Of a stretch of 32,461 bases of DNA, positions 1 through 8,639 are shown in pieces. The DNA is from Aminivibrio sp. (GTDB lineage: Bacteria > Synergistota > Synergistia > Synergistales > Aminobacteriaceae): positions 1 to 32,461 of the forward strand of contig NZ_JAESIH010000035.1 in the NCBI RefSeq assembly GCF_016756745.1, given 5' to 3'. Under the pieces are notes generated by a model that did not search any database, was not told the DNA's origin, and saw only the letters and a program-made list of their open reading frames with translations. The first letter of the stretch is position 1, and each line of letters opens with the position of its first letter. Position numbers and translations under genes: made by a program.

Positions 1-1349
<1,349 letters not shown>

Positions 1350-1350
<1 letters not shown>

Positions 1351-1556
1351 TAGCGATCTCCTTTTGAACCGGGCTCGTTATTGTCGGCTTTGTTGGACTT
1401 CACCCACTCGTCCACTTCTTTCTTGTTGAACTTCCAAAGCCGACCGATCTTGTGGCCCGGCATCTGCCGCTCACTAATCCACTTGTAGACCGTATCCCGC
1501 TTGATGCCGAGATAGGCTGAAATCTCATCTACGGAGAGCCATCGGTCTTCCATCAT
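1350..1556 (-). CDS. Small excisionase-type helix-turn-helix DNA-binding protein, first gene of the BREX operon
   Basis: A 68-residue protein with a MerR/excisionase-type winged helix: WLSVDEISAYLGIKRDTVYKW forms the helix-turn-helix in two parts, followed by KIGRLWKFNKKEVDEW, the usual wing and last helix of this family. The tail is lysine/asparagine rich. It is the promoter-proximal gene of the BREX operon and overlaps brxF by one base. A role as autoregulator of the defence operon is inferred from position. Two consecutive ATG codons (1556 and 1553) are possible; a GGAG is better spaced (7 bases) from the second, which would give 67 residues. Confidence 0.85.
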
Positions 1557-1657
1557 TCGGCTCCAGTCACGTTTGGCCTCATCGGTTGCCCCCCAGCGGC
1601 ATCTCTCTTGGTTGGTCGGTGTCCAATGTTCCTGCCTTCAGTGTTTACATCCCAATA

Positions 1658-1760
1658 AACCGGTACAAACATGGTTGCAATATATCAGTCAGAGGCCCAA
1701 TGTCAAGCGGTTTGTCCGGTATGTCCGGTTATTTTTGTATTTGACCGTGTGTAACCGGTT
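1658..1760. repeat. CCGGT motif cluster around the BREX promoter (operator candidate)
   Basis: Copies of CCGGT occur as AACCGGTA at 1658-1665 downstream of the promoter, as a tandem 9-base repeat (TGTCCGGTA, TGTCCGGTT) at 1713-1730 just upstream of the -35, and as GTAACCGGTT at 1751-1760. ACCGGT is itself palindromic. The arrangement around the -35 and in the leader suggests binding sites for a regulator, perhaps the operon's own helix-turn-helix protein. This is inference. Confidence 0.4.
1679..1706 (-). promoter_or_regulatory. Sigma-70-like promoter for the BREX operon
   Basis: On the minus strand a perfect -35 TTGACA (1701-1706) is followed after 16 bases by -10 TATATT (1679-1684). It faces the helix-turn-helix gene and leaves a 5' leader of about 115 bases. 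Repeated CCGGT motifs flank it on both sides. Confidence 0.7.
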
Positions 1761-1852
1761 CACGGCTTCCGGGACCACCTTACCCTTGCCGGGATATATT
1801 CCGCTCGTCCGACAATACCCGTGGGGAGGCTGTTCCTGCCCCCTCAATCGCA

Positions 1853-1882
1853 TTAAAAAGCTCCTCCCTGACAGGGAGGAGC
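1853..1882 (-). terminator. Rho-independent terminator of the 54-residue gene
   Basis: On the minus strand a perfect 10-bp GC-rich stem with a 3-base (or tighter) loop, GCTCCTCCCTG paired with AGGGAGGAGC, is followed directly by TTTTTAA. It sits 32 bases after the stop of the small gene and insulates the BREX promoter from upstream transcription. Confidence 0.85.
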
Positions 1883-1914
1883 TTGCACTTTCGCGACGGC
1901 GAAAGGGAAATTTC

Positions 1915-2079
1915 TTAATTTCCCTGTTCGCTGGTGATTTCGCCGTTCCACCGGTCGTTCGACCCGCGGAAAAGCACCGGGTCGACAATCCTGCCGTTCT
2001 TCTGTTCCACGGCATGGAAGTCGCCCTCCGGAAGAAGCCAGAAGGGCTTTCCGGACATATACACAAGTTTCTTGAACAT
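1915..2079 (-). CDS. Small hypothetical protein (54 residues)
   Basis: I recognise no family. The protein starts MFKKLVYMSGKPFWLLPEG and ends EITSEQGN. It is mixed charged/aromatic, with no signal peptide or membrane segment, and contains a short F/W-rich N-terminal part. The start is chosen from a good ribosome-binding site, AGAGGT, 6 bases before the ATG at 2079; an in-frame upstream start at 2127 lacks this support. A strong terminator follows the stop, so it looks like a complete monocistronic gene. It lies between the tRNA array and the BREX operon, so it could be island cargo or a chromosomal resident. The frame is real in my view because site, length and terminator agree. Confidence 0.65.
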   Translation of the reverse strand: MFKKLVYMSGKPFWLLPEGDFHAVEQKNGRIVDPVLFRGSNDRWNGEITSEQGN

Positions 2080-2184
2080 GGTTGTACCTCTTTCTCTTTC
2101 TGATTTCCGAAAAAAACGACGCCTCAAAGGGGATGTCTCGGTTCCAGCCGCTTCAGGTTGTATGGGCGCCGCAAAACATAATAT

Positions 2185-2219
2185 CAGGCCATTCCGGATA
2201 TATTCTCCAGAATGGCCTG
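2185..2219 (-). terminator. Hairpin downstream of the tRNA array (probable terminator)
   Basis: A perfect 10-bp inverted repeat (CAGGCCATTC with GAATGGCCTG, 15-base loop) lies 10 bases after the 3' end of tRNA-Asn. The following minus-strand bases, ATATTATGTTTT, are only moderately T-rich, so termination may be partial. Confidence 0.5.
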
Positions 2220-2228
2220 GAAACTATC

Positions 2229-2304
2229 TGGCTCCTCGGCGAGGACTCGAACCTCGAACCTAGTGGTTAACAGCCACCCGCTCTGCCGATTGAGCTACCG
2301 AGGA
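2229..2304 (-). tRNA. tRNA-Asn (anticodon GTT)
   Basis: A full cloverleaf of 76 bases with encoded CCA. The acceptor TCCTCGG pairs with CCGAGGA, the anticodon loop is CTGTTAA, and the T loop is TTCGAGT. It is the last gene of the six-tRNA array and its 3' end faces the BREX island, so it is a conceivable integration site. Confidence 0.95.
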
Positions 2305-2321
2305 ATGATCTTCGGCTGAAT

Positions 2322-2395
2322 TGGAGGCGGCACCCAGATTCGAACTGGGGATAAAGGATTTGCAGTCCTCTGCCTTACCACTTGGCTATGCCGCC
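2322..2395 (-). tRNA. tRNA-Cys (anticodon GCA)
   Basis: A cloverleaf of 74 bases with encoded CCA. The acceptor GGCGGCA pairs with TGCCGCC, the anticodon loop is CTGCAAA, and the T loop is TTCGAAT. Confidence 0.95.
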
Positions 2396-2405
2396 GTACA
2401 ACAAA

Positions 2406-2480
2406 TGGAGCGGAAGACGGGATTTGAACCCGCGACCCCAACCTTGGCAAGGTTGTGCTCTACCCCTGAGCTACTTCCGC
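2406..2480 (-). tRNA. tRNA-Gly (anticodon GCC)
   Basis: A cloverleaf of 75 bases with encoded CCA. The acceptor GCGGAAG pairs with CTTCCGC, the anticodon loop is TTGCCAA, and the T loop is TTCAAAT. Confidence 0.95.
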
Positions 2481-2503
2481 ATCCCTTTTCAAAAGTGCGA
2501 AGA

Positions 2504-2579
<76 letters not shown>

Positions 2580-2595
2580 TCACTTGGAGTTTAAA

Positions 2596-2672
2596 TGGCG
2601 GGGCCGACGAGACTCGAACTCGCGACCTTCGGCGTGACAGGCCGACGCTCTAACCGACTGAGCTACGACCCC
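2596..2672 (-). tRNA. tRNA-Asp (anticodon GTC)
   Basis: A cloverleaf of 77 bases with encoded CCA. The acceptor GGGGTCG pairs with CGGCCCC through one G-U pair, the anticodon loop is CTGTCAC, and the discriminator base is G, as expected for tRNA-Asp. Confidence 0.95.
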
Positions 2673-2691
2673 GCATTCTCCAATGAAGCCT

Positions 2692-2766
2692 TGGTGGGCG
2701 AAACAGGGTTCGAACCTGTGACCCCCTGCGTGTAAGGCAGGTGTTCTACCGCTGAACTATCCGCCC
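2692..2766 (-). tRNA. tRNA-Val (anticodon TAC)
   Basis: A cloverleaf of 75 bases with encoded CCA. The acceptor GGGCGGA pairs with TTCGCCC, the anticodon loop is CTTACAC, and the T loop is TTCGAAC. It is the first tRNA after the array promoter. Confidence 0.95.
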
Positions 2767-2792
2767 TTGGGTGTTCCTGCAACGCGAGGGAT

Positions 2793-2821
2793 AGTATATA
2801 AGGAATTCCGCTGATGGTCAA
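2793..2821 (-). promoter_or_regulatory. Promoter of the six-tRNA operon
   Basis: On the minus strand -35 TTGACC (2816-2821) and -10 TATACT (2793-2798) are separated by exactly 17 bases and lie 27 bases before tRNA-Val. The discriminator after the -10 is GC-rich (CCCTCGCG), a feature of stable-RNA promoters under stringent/growth-rate control. Confidence 0.85.
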
Positions 2822-2824
2822 CAC

Positions 2825-3038
2825 TCTCCATCAAAGAAAGAATATTCAGTGTTATGCAGACAAACAGTCGCCCGTCTCTTTACCTGTGGAGAATCCTCTT
2901 GTGCGGACAACCGCATACGCCGCTGCTGATCCGACAGATTATCTCACTTCCGGCATAACTGACGCTGACATGCCGATCTCCATGAAATGTGTCCCCGGAG
3001 GAATCCCGTCGCAGGAAGCGTGTTTTCCCGCAGCAGTC
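2825..3038. other. Intergenic region with no recognised feature
   Basis: Apart from the tRNA promoter at its left end I see no gene, RNA or convincing repeat here. Short frames on both strands lack ribosome-binding sites and family resemblance. It may be decayed sequence continuous with the pseudogene that follows. Confidence 0.5.
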
Positions 3039-3270
3039 TCAGGCAAGGGCAAGGTCCACAGCCGCGGAAAGCGCCAGAGTGGAATCGAAAACGGGGATTG
3101 CCCCGTATTCCCGTATTATTATCGGCAAGGGACTCTCCGTACAATGCAGCACGTTCCCGTAAAAAAGACTCCTCCGCGGTGAAACTGGCGCCCGAAAGAT
3201 CCATTATTCTTCATTTCCTTTATTGTCTTCATTATGAACTGCCCCTTCTTCTGACGGAGCATCCGGATAA
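3039..3270 (-). pseudogene. C-terminal remnant of an Asp/Glu/hydantoin racemase-family gene
   Basis: One minus-strand frame ending at TGA 3041-3039 reads GNVLHCTESPLPII followed by REYGAIPVFDSTLALSA. This matches the racemase superfamily C-terminus: the second catalytic cysteine motif (usually LGCTE) followed by a stretch resembling PVFD/PVID. About 60 bases upstream, in another frame, lies MKTIKEMKNNGSFG, resembling the helix that precedes the cysteine motif in this family. No frame joins the two parts or continues to an N-terminus, and no start is visible. I read it as a frameshifted, 5'-truncated gene. The left limit is firm; the right limit is approximate. Distant resemblance by chance is the main alternative. 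Confidence 0.5.
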
Positions 3271-3350
3271 TCATACCCGGGATGGGCCTTTTTGCCCGGC
3301 ATCCGTGGCTCATCAACCTTTTTTCGGTAAAAGGATCCTCCCTCCGGGTG

Positions 3351-4586
3351 TCAGCTCCCGGGGGACTGGGAAATCCGCGCGGTTTCCCCGGTATTCGGAC
3401 TTTCCACGGCTGCCGCGGCCATGTTTTCGAGAAGAATCAGGATGTGGAGAAGGTAGAGGAGAACTCCGCCGTCGGCTGCAAGGATCATACCCGTCAGAAT
3501 GGGCGGCAGCAGTCCGGGAAAGAGCATGGAGGTCCCGAACATGATGGAGAGAAGGTGCAGAACAGCCTGGGAGATGTTCAGCCGTACCAGGAGAGGCGGG
3601 ACAGGGTTTCCTCCCCGTTTACGGAGCCCCGAGAAGGTTCTCCGGAGTCCGTTGACCCCGCCGAAGATGTTCAGCACGCCGATGAGAACGGTCAGAAGGG
3701 GAACGAGAATTCCCGGGATAATACAGGAAATGATGCCGAGGGCAGAGAAAAGGATGCCGCAGAATATCACAAGCCGGGTTCGGCGGAAGGGACCGATGGG
3801 GGTATTTCCGGTGGAAAGCATCTGGAAGGCCATGATCACCATGAGCAGGCCGAGCTGGGCGCTTGCGGCGAAAGGAAGCATGCCGAGGCTCACAGGAACG
3901 AGGAGGATGCCGAGAAGGATCATAAAGATGCCCGTGAGAAGAATGATGGAATGGTCTGATGAAAGGGTTCGGTTCCCGCTTTCTTTTTCTTCCGGAAGGG
4001 GGTGAGCCCTGTAAATTCTTTTCATCACCATAGCCAGGAAAAGAACGGCCGCACCGAAGGCCAGAACGGCGAAAGCCGTTTCATCGCCGCCGAGCAGGCC
4101 CTGGTTCAGCACGAGCACGCCCATCAGCATGGAAAGGAGGTAGACAGCGGCACAGCCTATCCACAGAAGGTGGAATATGCCTCCCAAGCGGGCCCAGGCG
4201 CGAAACCTGTCGGGGGCGAGGAAAAGATGAGCCAAAAGGGCTGCACCCCCGGGAGTGAAACAGAGAAAGAGCACTATGGCGGGGAAGAGGCTGAAGATGT
4301 CGGGAATGAAGCAGGTCACTATCCCGGCTGATGCGACGGCGAGACCGGCGAAAAGAACGGGGTTCGACCGTTTCATGTCCCCGAAGGGGGTGTTTCCCAG
4401 GAGAATGATCTGCAGGGCAAACAGGAAGAGCACCAGGCCGTAGACCCCGTTTTCATAGTAGGGAACGGCCCCTCTCGTGACAGGGAAAAGCAGTATGCCG
4501 GTCATGACCATCATCAGGCCTGCAATGAGAAGAATCACCACGTCCAGCGTGAGGTCCGTTTCTTCAAGGAAAAAGTCCCTGTTCAT
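3351..4586 (-). CDS. Polytopic membrane protein with internal duplication
   Basis: A 411-residue integral membrane protein with about ten to twelve hydrophobic segments and no recognised enzymatic motif. Two halves are related: GNTPFG near residue 64 and GNTPIG near residue 260 are each followed by a basic patch and a similar helix pair ending FIPDI and IIPGI. This points to ancient duplication with a period of about 196 residues. A charged loop (PLPEEKESGNRTLSS) links the halves. The layout is loosely reminiscent of HdeD/DUF308-type proteins, but I would not name it. The start is the ATG at 4586, with AAAGGAG 8 bases upstream; the TTG directly before it is not preferred. It is divergent from the operon at 4864. 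Confidence 0.8.
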   Translation of the reverse strand: MNRDFFLEETDLTLDVVILLIAGLMMVMTGILLFPVTRGAVPYYENGVYGLVLFLFALQIILLGNTPFGDMKRSNPVLFAGLAVASAGIVTCFIPDIFSLFPAIVLFLCFTPGGAALLAHLFLAPDRFRAWARLGGIFHLLWIGCAAVYLLSMLMGVLVLNQGLLGGDETAFAVLAFGAAVLFLAMVMKRIYRAHPLPEEKESGNRTLSSDHSIILLTGIFMILLGILLVPVSLGMLPFAASAQLGLLMVIMAFQMLSTGNTPIGPFRRTRLVIFCGILFSALGIISCIIPGILVPLLTVLIGVLNIFGGVNGLRRTFSGLRKRGGNPVPPLLVRLNISQAVLHLLSIMFGTSMLFPGLLPPILTGMILAADGGVLLYLLHILILLENMAAAAVESPNTGETARISQSPGS

Positions 4587-4795
4587 CAAACCCGCTCCTT
4601 TCTTTCGTCCTGACCTCGTCGTTCCTGAAGGGAGTTTTTAGGACGAGTGAGAAAATTTTCTTTATTTTACGCCCTATTCCTCTTTTTTTCACCTCTCTGC
4701 CGGGAAATATAAATCCGCAGGCAGCGGAGAGTATCACCGGAGCCCGTGGGTTTAGGAGGAAAGATTTCTGTCTGCCGCTCAAGCCGCGGGAAAAA

Positions 4796-4804
4796 TGATA
4801 CAAT
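4796..4804 (+). promoter_or_regulatory. Extended -10 promoter candidate for the CPBP operon
   Basis: TGATACAAT at 4796-4804 is an extended -10 element (TGn plus TACAAT) about 60 bases before the first start codon. No good -35 is present at the expected distance, which extended -10 promoters can tolerate. Confidence 0.4.
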
Positions 4805-4863
4805 GGCGAAAAGAAGGCCTGTTCCGGCCCGACGTTGACGGTTGCCGAGTAAAGGAGATACTT

Positions 4864-5124
4864 ATGAACCTGGATACCATAGCCGATTTTTCCTTTGTGC
4901 GGCCTCTTGCTCCCCTGCTGCTTCTGCTGCTGATTCTTGCGGCCGCCCTTCCTTTTCTGCGCCGTTCCGGGAAGGAACGAATTTTTTTTGCCGCCATCGC
5001 ACTTTTCTTTTGCGGCGCGGCCGGTGTTTTTTTCCTGCTTGGACAGCCTCTTGCCGCCTTTTCCGTGTTTTTTGTTCCGGCCCTTCTCTGCGGAATTTTA
5101 CGGAATGCGGGACGAAAAAAATGA
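4864..5124 (+). CDS. Small membrane protein (86 residues)
   Basis: No family is recognised. The protein has two to three strongly hydrophobic segments (around residues 14-32, 41-60 and 63-80) separated by short basic loops (RRSGKER) and a basic tail (RNAGRKK). The start at 4864 is set by AAAGGAG 6 bases upstream; in-frame upstream starts lack one. Its stop overlaps the start of the CPBP protease gene in an ATGA, so the two products are probably made in a fixed ratio and may form a membrane pair. Function is unknown. Confidence 0.75.
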   Translation: MNLDTIADFSFVRPLAPLLLLLLILAAALPFLRRSGKERIFFAAIALFFCGAAGVFFLLGQPLAAFSVFFVPALLCGILRNAGRKK

Positions 5125-5633
5125 AGGACGTGCTGCTCTTCGCTTTTTTTCTCTATTTCCCTTACGGCTGGTGTGCACTGTCCGGGAAACCCAGGGAATC
5201 CTTCGGGCTGATCTGGACTGTGGATCGGCATGTCCTTCGAGACGTTGCGGCAGTTTCTCTTCTGACCCTGCTGCCCCTGACGGCCGTCTCCCTTTTCTTT
5301 TTCGGGGACCGTCTTTTCCCTCCGGCCCTGCGGTCGGTTCCCGCAGCCGTCCTCTCCGGGCTTGCGGCAGCCGTGGCTGAAGAAACCTTCTTCAGGGGAT
5401 GGGTTCAGACCATGCTTGGATACCGTTTTCCCAGGGGATGGAGCATTGTCCTGGCATCTGCCCTTTTCGGGCTTGCCCACCTGGCCGCACCCCACGCTCC
5501 CTTCGCGACGCTCGCTTTCTTTCCGGGGCTGGCCATGGGCTACCTCCGGGACCGTCACGGATCGGTATTTTCGGCGATTCTCTACCACTGGATCGGCAAT
5601 ATATGGTCCATCTGGCTGTATCCTCGTTTCTGA
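5121..5633 (+). CDS. CPBP-family glutamic intramembrane protease (CAAX protease-like)
   Basis: A 170-residue multispanning protein with the three conserved CPBP motifs: EETFFRG (residues 87-93, catalytic glutamates and arginine), FGLAH (116-120) and HWIGN (156-160). Such enzymes cleave within membranes. Bacterial members take part in prenyl-protein-like processing, bacteriocin immunity, or removal of C-terminal sorting signals. It is shorter than many family members (200-300 residues), with only a brief N-terminal extension, like proteases dedicated to a sorting-signal system. It is translationally coupled to the small membrane protein upstream and followed 26 bases later by a secreted protein. 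Its substrate is not visible. Confidence 0.88.
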   Translation: MKDVLLFAFFLYFPYGWCALSGKPRESFGLIWTVDRHVLRDVAAVSLLTLLPLTAVSLFFFGDRLFPPALRSVPAAVLSGLAAAVAEETFFRGWVQTMLGYRFPRGWSIVLASALFGLAHLAAPHAPFATLAFFPGLAMGYLRDRHGSVFSAILYHWIGNIWSIWLYPRF

Positions 5634-5659
5634 GAAATACGTAGAAAGGAGTTTTTTCT

Positions 5660-6733
5660 ATGAAATACCTTCGTTCCATGTCCATGATCATTCCGGCTGT
5701 TGTGTCCGTCGTCGCGGCCTTGTGCTTTTCGTCTCCCGCCTATGCGGGGCCCGTCTACAGAATCGTGGTGCCCCTCGTCCGGGGAGAGGAGGCACGGGCG
5801 GAGCTTCCCGACGGGCGCGTTTTCCTCCTGGGAAAAGTGACGGGTCTGCCCACGGCAACCCGCTGGCCGGGGTACACCGCTTCGAAATGGGCCGCACCGG
5901 GTACTGTGGCAGCCTCGGCGGTAAATGCCGTTCATCTCACTCTTTCGGTTGAAAAGGACGCCGGAAGAACCATGAGCATCCTGCCGCTCCACACGGTGGC
6001 TCCCGCAGCCGGTGAAAAGGCCTTCATCACCCTTGACGTTCCGGCGGGCACAGGTTTCTTCGGAGGCTGGGCTCCTCCTGTGGGGACCAGGGTACTGGTG
6101 AGGAAGCCCGATGGCGGGATGATCCCCCTGGAGGTCAGCGGCCTTCCCTCTCCTGGTGACGAACTGGTTTTTGACGTTGAGGAAAAAGAGCGTCCCTATA
6201 TTATTGACGTGGAGAACCGCCCCGGAGGGCGGGTTCTGGGCTGGTATACGGCGGGCCCGAAAGTCCTGGCCCGGGTTATCCGCCCGGTGAGAGGGGTCGG
6301 AAGGTTCGGAGGGACGGAGTTTCAGAGCCGGGGAAGGATCAGGGCGAACCATTCAGGGGTCATCGACGTGAGCACCACAGGCAGGGGCGTGACCGGAGGA
6401 TTCCAGGTGCTTCCCTTCCTCCACTCAAAGTCAAAAGAGATGGCAGGAGCTTGGCAGGCCACCCAGTGGCTCATCATCGCGTCCGAAACGGATCGGCCGT
6501 TGCCGGGAACGGCGCCCCTTTTCCTTGGGAACCTCGTTCCCGGAAGCCAACTTTCCGATGTTCTCTGGGATATCTGGTCCACCTACGGCAGGAAACCCCT
6601 GGTCCTCTGCCGCATGGACGGCGGCCCGTGGGAAAAGCTGCCTGAAGAGGGGGGCAAGCAGGATTTCGCCCTGGAACGGGTGACCCACATCCGGATTTAC
6701 AGCCCCTTCACCGAGGAGCCCCAGAAACGGTGA
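5660..6733 (+). CDS. Secreted protein of unknown function (357 residues)
   Basis: A clear signal peptide, with basic MKYLR, a hydrophobic core and the cleavage site AYA-GP near residue 29, sends this protein across the membrane. The mature part is rich in Gly, Pro and beta-forming residues, with short strands such as RVLVRKPDGG and RVLGWYTAGP suggesting beta domains. I recognise no catalytic motif, no cysteine pattern and no C-terminal sorting signal or anchor. AAAGGAG lies 9 bases before the ATG. It is the last gene of the small plus-strand operon and ends at a bidirectional terminator, so it may be handled by or functionally linked to the CPBP protease; that link is only positional. Confidence 0.8.
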   Translation: MKYLRSMSMIIPAVVSVVAALCFSSPAYAGPVYRIVVPLVRGEEARAELPDGRVFLLGKVTGLPTATRWPGYTASKWAAPGTVAASAVNAVHLTLSVEKDAGRTMSILPLHTVAPAAGEKAFITLDVPAGTGFFGGWAPPVGTRVLVRKPDGGMIPLEVSGLPSPGDELVFDVEEKERPYIIDVENRPGGRVLGWYTAGPKVLARVIRPVRGVGRFGGTEFQSRGRIRANHSGVIDVSTTGRGVTGGFQVLPFLHSKSKEMAGAWQATQWLIIASETDRPLPGTAPLFLGNLVPGSQLSDVLWDIWSTYGRKPLVLCRMDGGPWEKLPEEGGKQDFALERVTHIRIYSPFTEEPQKR

Positions 6734-6750
6734 TATCGGGGGGCGCCGAT

Positions 6751-6794
6751 AAGTAAAGGGCACGGGTATTTCTCCCGCGCCCTTTACTTTTATT
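6751..6794. terminator. Bidirectional terminator between the secreted protein gene and glmS
   Basis: A long hairpin, AAGTAAAGGGC paired with GCCCTTTACTT plus an inner CGGG/CCCG, ends in CTTTTATT on the plus strand. On the minus strand it overlaps the glmS stop and ends in a weaker T run (TTTACTTAT). It serves two convergent operons. Confidence 0.8.
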
Positions 6795-8628
6795 CTACCG
6801 TGACGCTCTTTGCGAGGTTCCGCGGCTGGTCGATGTGACAGCCCAGGAACCTGGCGAAGAAGTAGGAGAAGAGCTGCAGGGGAACCACAGTGAGGAACGG
6901 GGTGAACTGGTCCAGGGTCTCAGGGACGAAGAAAATGTGGTCAACGACCCCGTCCAGGGAATCATCACCTTCGGTGGCGATGGCAATGACCGGAGATTTC
7001 CTCGCCTTGGCCTCCAGGATATTGGAGAAGGTCTTTTCGTGAAGCCCGTCCTTCGGAGTGATGACCACCACCGGGACCCTGGGGTCCAGAAGGGCTATGG
7101 GGCCGTGTTTCATTTCCCCGGCCGCGTAGGCCTCGGCGTGGACGTAGGAAATCTCTTTGAGCTTCAGGGCTCCTTCGAGGGCCACCGGGTAGGAGATGCC
7201 TCTCCCGAGGAAGAGAAAATCCCGAGCGTCGTTGTAGAGCATGGCCGTCTCCTGGAGGCTCTCTTGCCGCTGGAGCACGGACTCGAGCTTGTAGGGAAGC
7301 ACTGTGAGCTCATCGCAGTATTTTTTTTCCTGTTCGGGAGTCAGCTTACCCTGCATCTTCGCCAGGTGGATGGCCAGGAGGTAGAGGACGGCCATCTGGC
7401 CCATAAATGTCTTGGTCGCCGCAACCCCGATTTCTGGCCCTGCCTTGAGCTGCAGAATGTCGTGGACCTCCCTGGCGATGGTGGAGCCCACCACATTGGT
7501 AACGGCAAGGCAGCGGGCTCCCTTCTCCCGGGCGATCCGTTCCGCCGCGAGAGTGTCTGCCGTCTCTCCCGACTGGGAGACGAACAACGCGAGGGTGTCA
7601 GGACCCAGGGGAATGTTTCTGTAGCGGTATTCGGACGCCACGTCCACCCTAATGTCGAAGTCGGTGATGGTTTCGAGAAAACGCTCCGCCACGAGGGCGG
7701 CGTAATAGGAGGTTCCGCAGGCGACGATATGGAGCCTCTTCCAGGAGGCCACGTCCTCCTTCGTCCAGGGAAGCTCGGCAGAGAGATCCACCGTTCCTTC
7801 CGTCAGCCTTTTGGCCATGGAGTTTCGGAGGACCGCCCCCTGCTCGTTTATCTCCTTGAGCATGAAATGGGGGTACCCTCCCTTGTCGACCATTGTGACG
7901 TCCCAGTCGATATGGGTCGGGGTTTTTTCCTGCTTCTCACCCTTTGCGTTCCAGAAGAGAATGCCTTCGGCCGAAAGCACGGCGATATCACCGTCGTCAA
8001 GGTAGACCACGTCCTGGGTGTAGGGAAGGATGGCCGGAACATCGGATGCGCAGAAAGTTTCACCTTTCCGGGAAGACCCGACGACGAGGGGAGATCCTTT
8101 TCTGAGGCAGTAAATTTTTCCCGGGGCTTCCCTGGCCATGATCACGAGGGCAAAGGACCCGCGCAGCCGGGCATAGAGTTCCACGAGGGCCTCAACCATG
8201 CAGCCCTTGGCGCTGTAGAGCCTCGAAAGCAGCTCGGCCACCACTTCGGTGTCCGTCTCGGACTTGTAGTCGCCGCAGGCTTCCTCATCCAGTTCCCTGC
8301 GGATCTCACGGTAGTTTTCCACTATTCCGTTATGGACGAGCACGAGGCTCGAGGAGAGGTCAGAATGGGGATGGGCGTTTACTTCCGTTACTCCGCCGTG
8401 GGTGGCCCACCGGGTGTGCCCGATGCCCTGACTTCCGCTAACGGGGTGGTCCTCCAGAATTTTCTCGAGGTCTGCGACCTTCCCAACACCTTTGACGATG
8501 TAAAGCTCCGGGGCATCCATGAGGGCGACCCCCGCCGAGTCGTACCCTCTGTATTCAAGACTCCGCATCCCATGTATCAGAACGTCCTTGACGTTCCTTC
8601 CGCCGATATACCCTACTATACCGCACAT
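6790..8628 (-). CDS. glmS: Glutamine-fructose-6-phosphate aminotransferase (isomerising)
   Basis: GlmS makes glucosamine-6-phosphate from fructose-6-phosphate and glutamine, the first committed step to UDP-GlcNAc for the cell wall. The protein has 612 residues, normal for the family. The start is fixed at MCGIVGYIGG because Cys2 is the glutaminase nucleophile, exposed after Met removal; the in-frame upstream extension covers ribozyme sequence and is not coding. The N-terminal class II glutaminase domain is followed by two SIS sugar-isomerase domains (for example VACGTSYYA and FVSQSGETADTL), and the C-terminus KSVTVE is canonical. It ends the cdaA-cdaR-glmM-galU-glmS run and is preceded by a glmS ribozyme, which should repress it when glucosamine-6-phosphate accumulates. 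Confidence 0.98.
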   Translation of the reverse strand: MCGIVGYIGGRNVKDVLIHGMRSLEYRGYDSAGVALMDAPELYIVKGVGKVADLEKILEDHPVSGSQGIGHTRWATHGGVTEVNAHPHSDLSSSLVLVHNGIVENYREIRRELDEEACGDYKSETDTEVVAELLSRLYSAKGCMVEALVELYARLRGSFALVIMAREAPGKIYCLRKGSPLVVGSSRKGETFCASDVPAILPYTQDVVYLDDGDIAVLSAEGILFWNAKGEKQEKTPTHIDWDVTMVDKGGYPHFMLKEINEQGAVLRNSMAKRLTEGTVDLSAELPWTKEDVASWKRLHIVACGTSYYAALVAERFLETITDFDIRVDVASEYRYRNIPLGPDTLALFVSQSGETADTLAAERIAREKGARCLAVTNVVGSTIAREVHDILQLKAGPEIGVAATKTFMGQMAVLYLLAIHLAKMQGKLTPEQEKKYCDELTVLPYKLESVLQRQESLQETAMLYNDARDFLFLGRGISYPVALEGALKLKEISYVHAEAYAAGEMKHGPIALLDPRVPVVVITPKDGLHEKTFSNILEAKARKSPVIAIATEGDDSLDGVVDHIFFVPETLDQFTPFLTVVPLQLFSYFFARFLGCHIDQPRNLAKSVTVE

Positions 8629-8639
8629 ATTCCATACAC

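Noticed and set aside
2229-2304. tRNA-Asn as the attachment site of the BREX island
   Set aside because: No direct repeat of the tRNA 3' end and no integrase gene is visible in the window, so this remains a possibility only.
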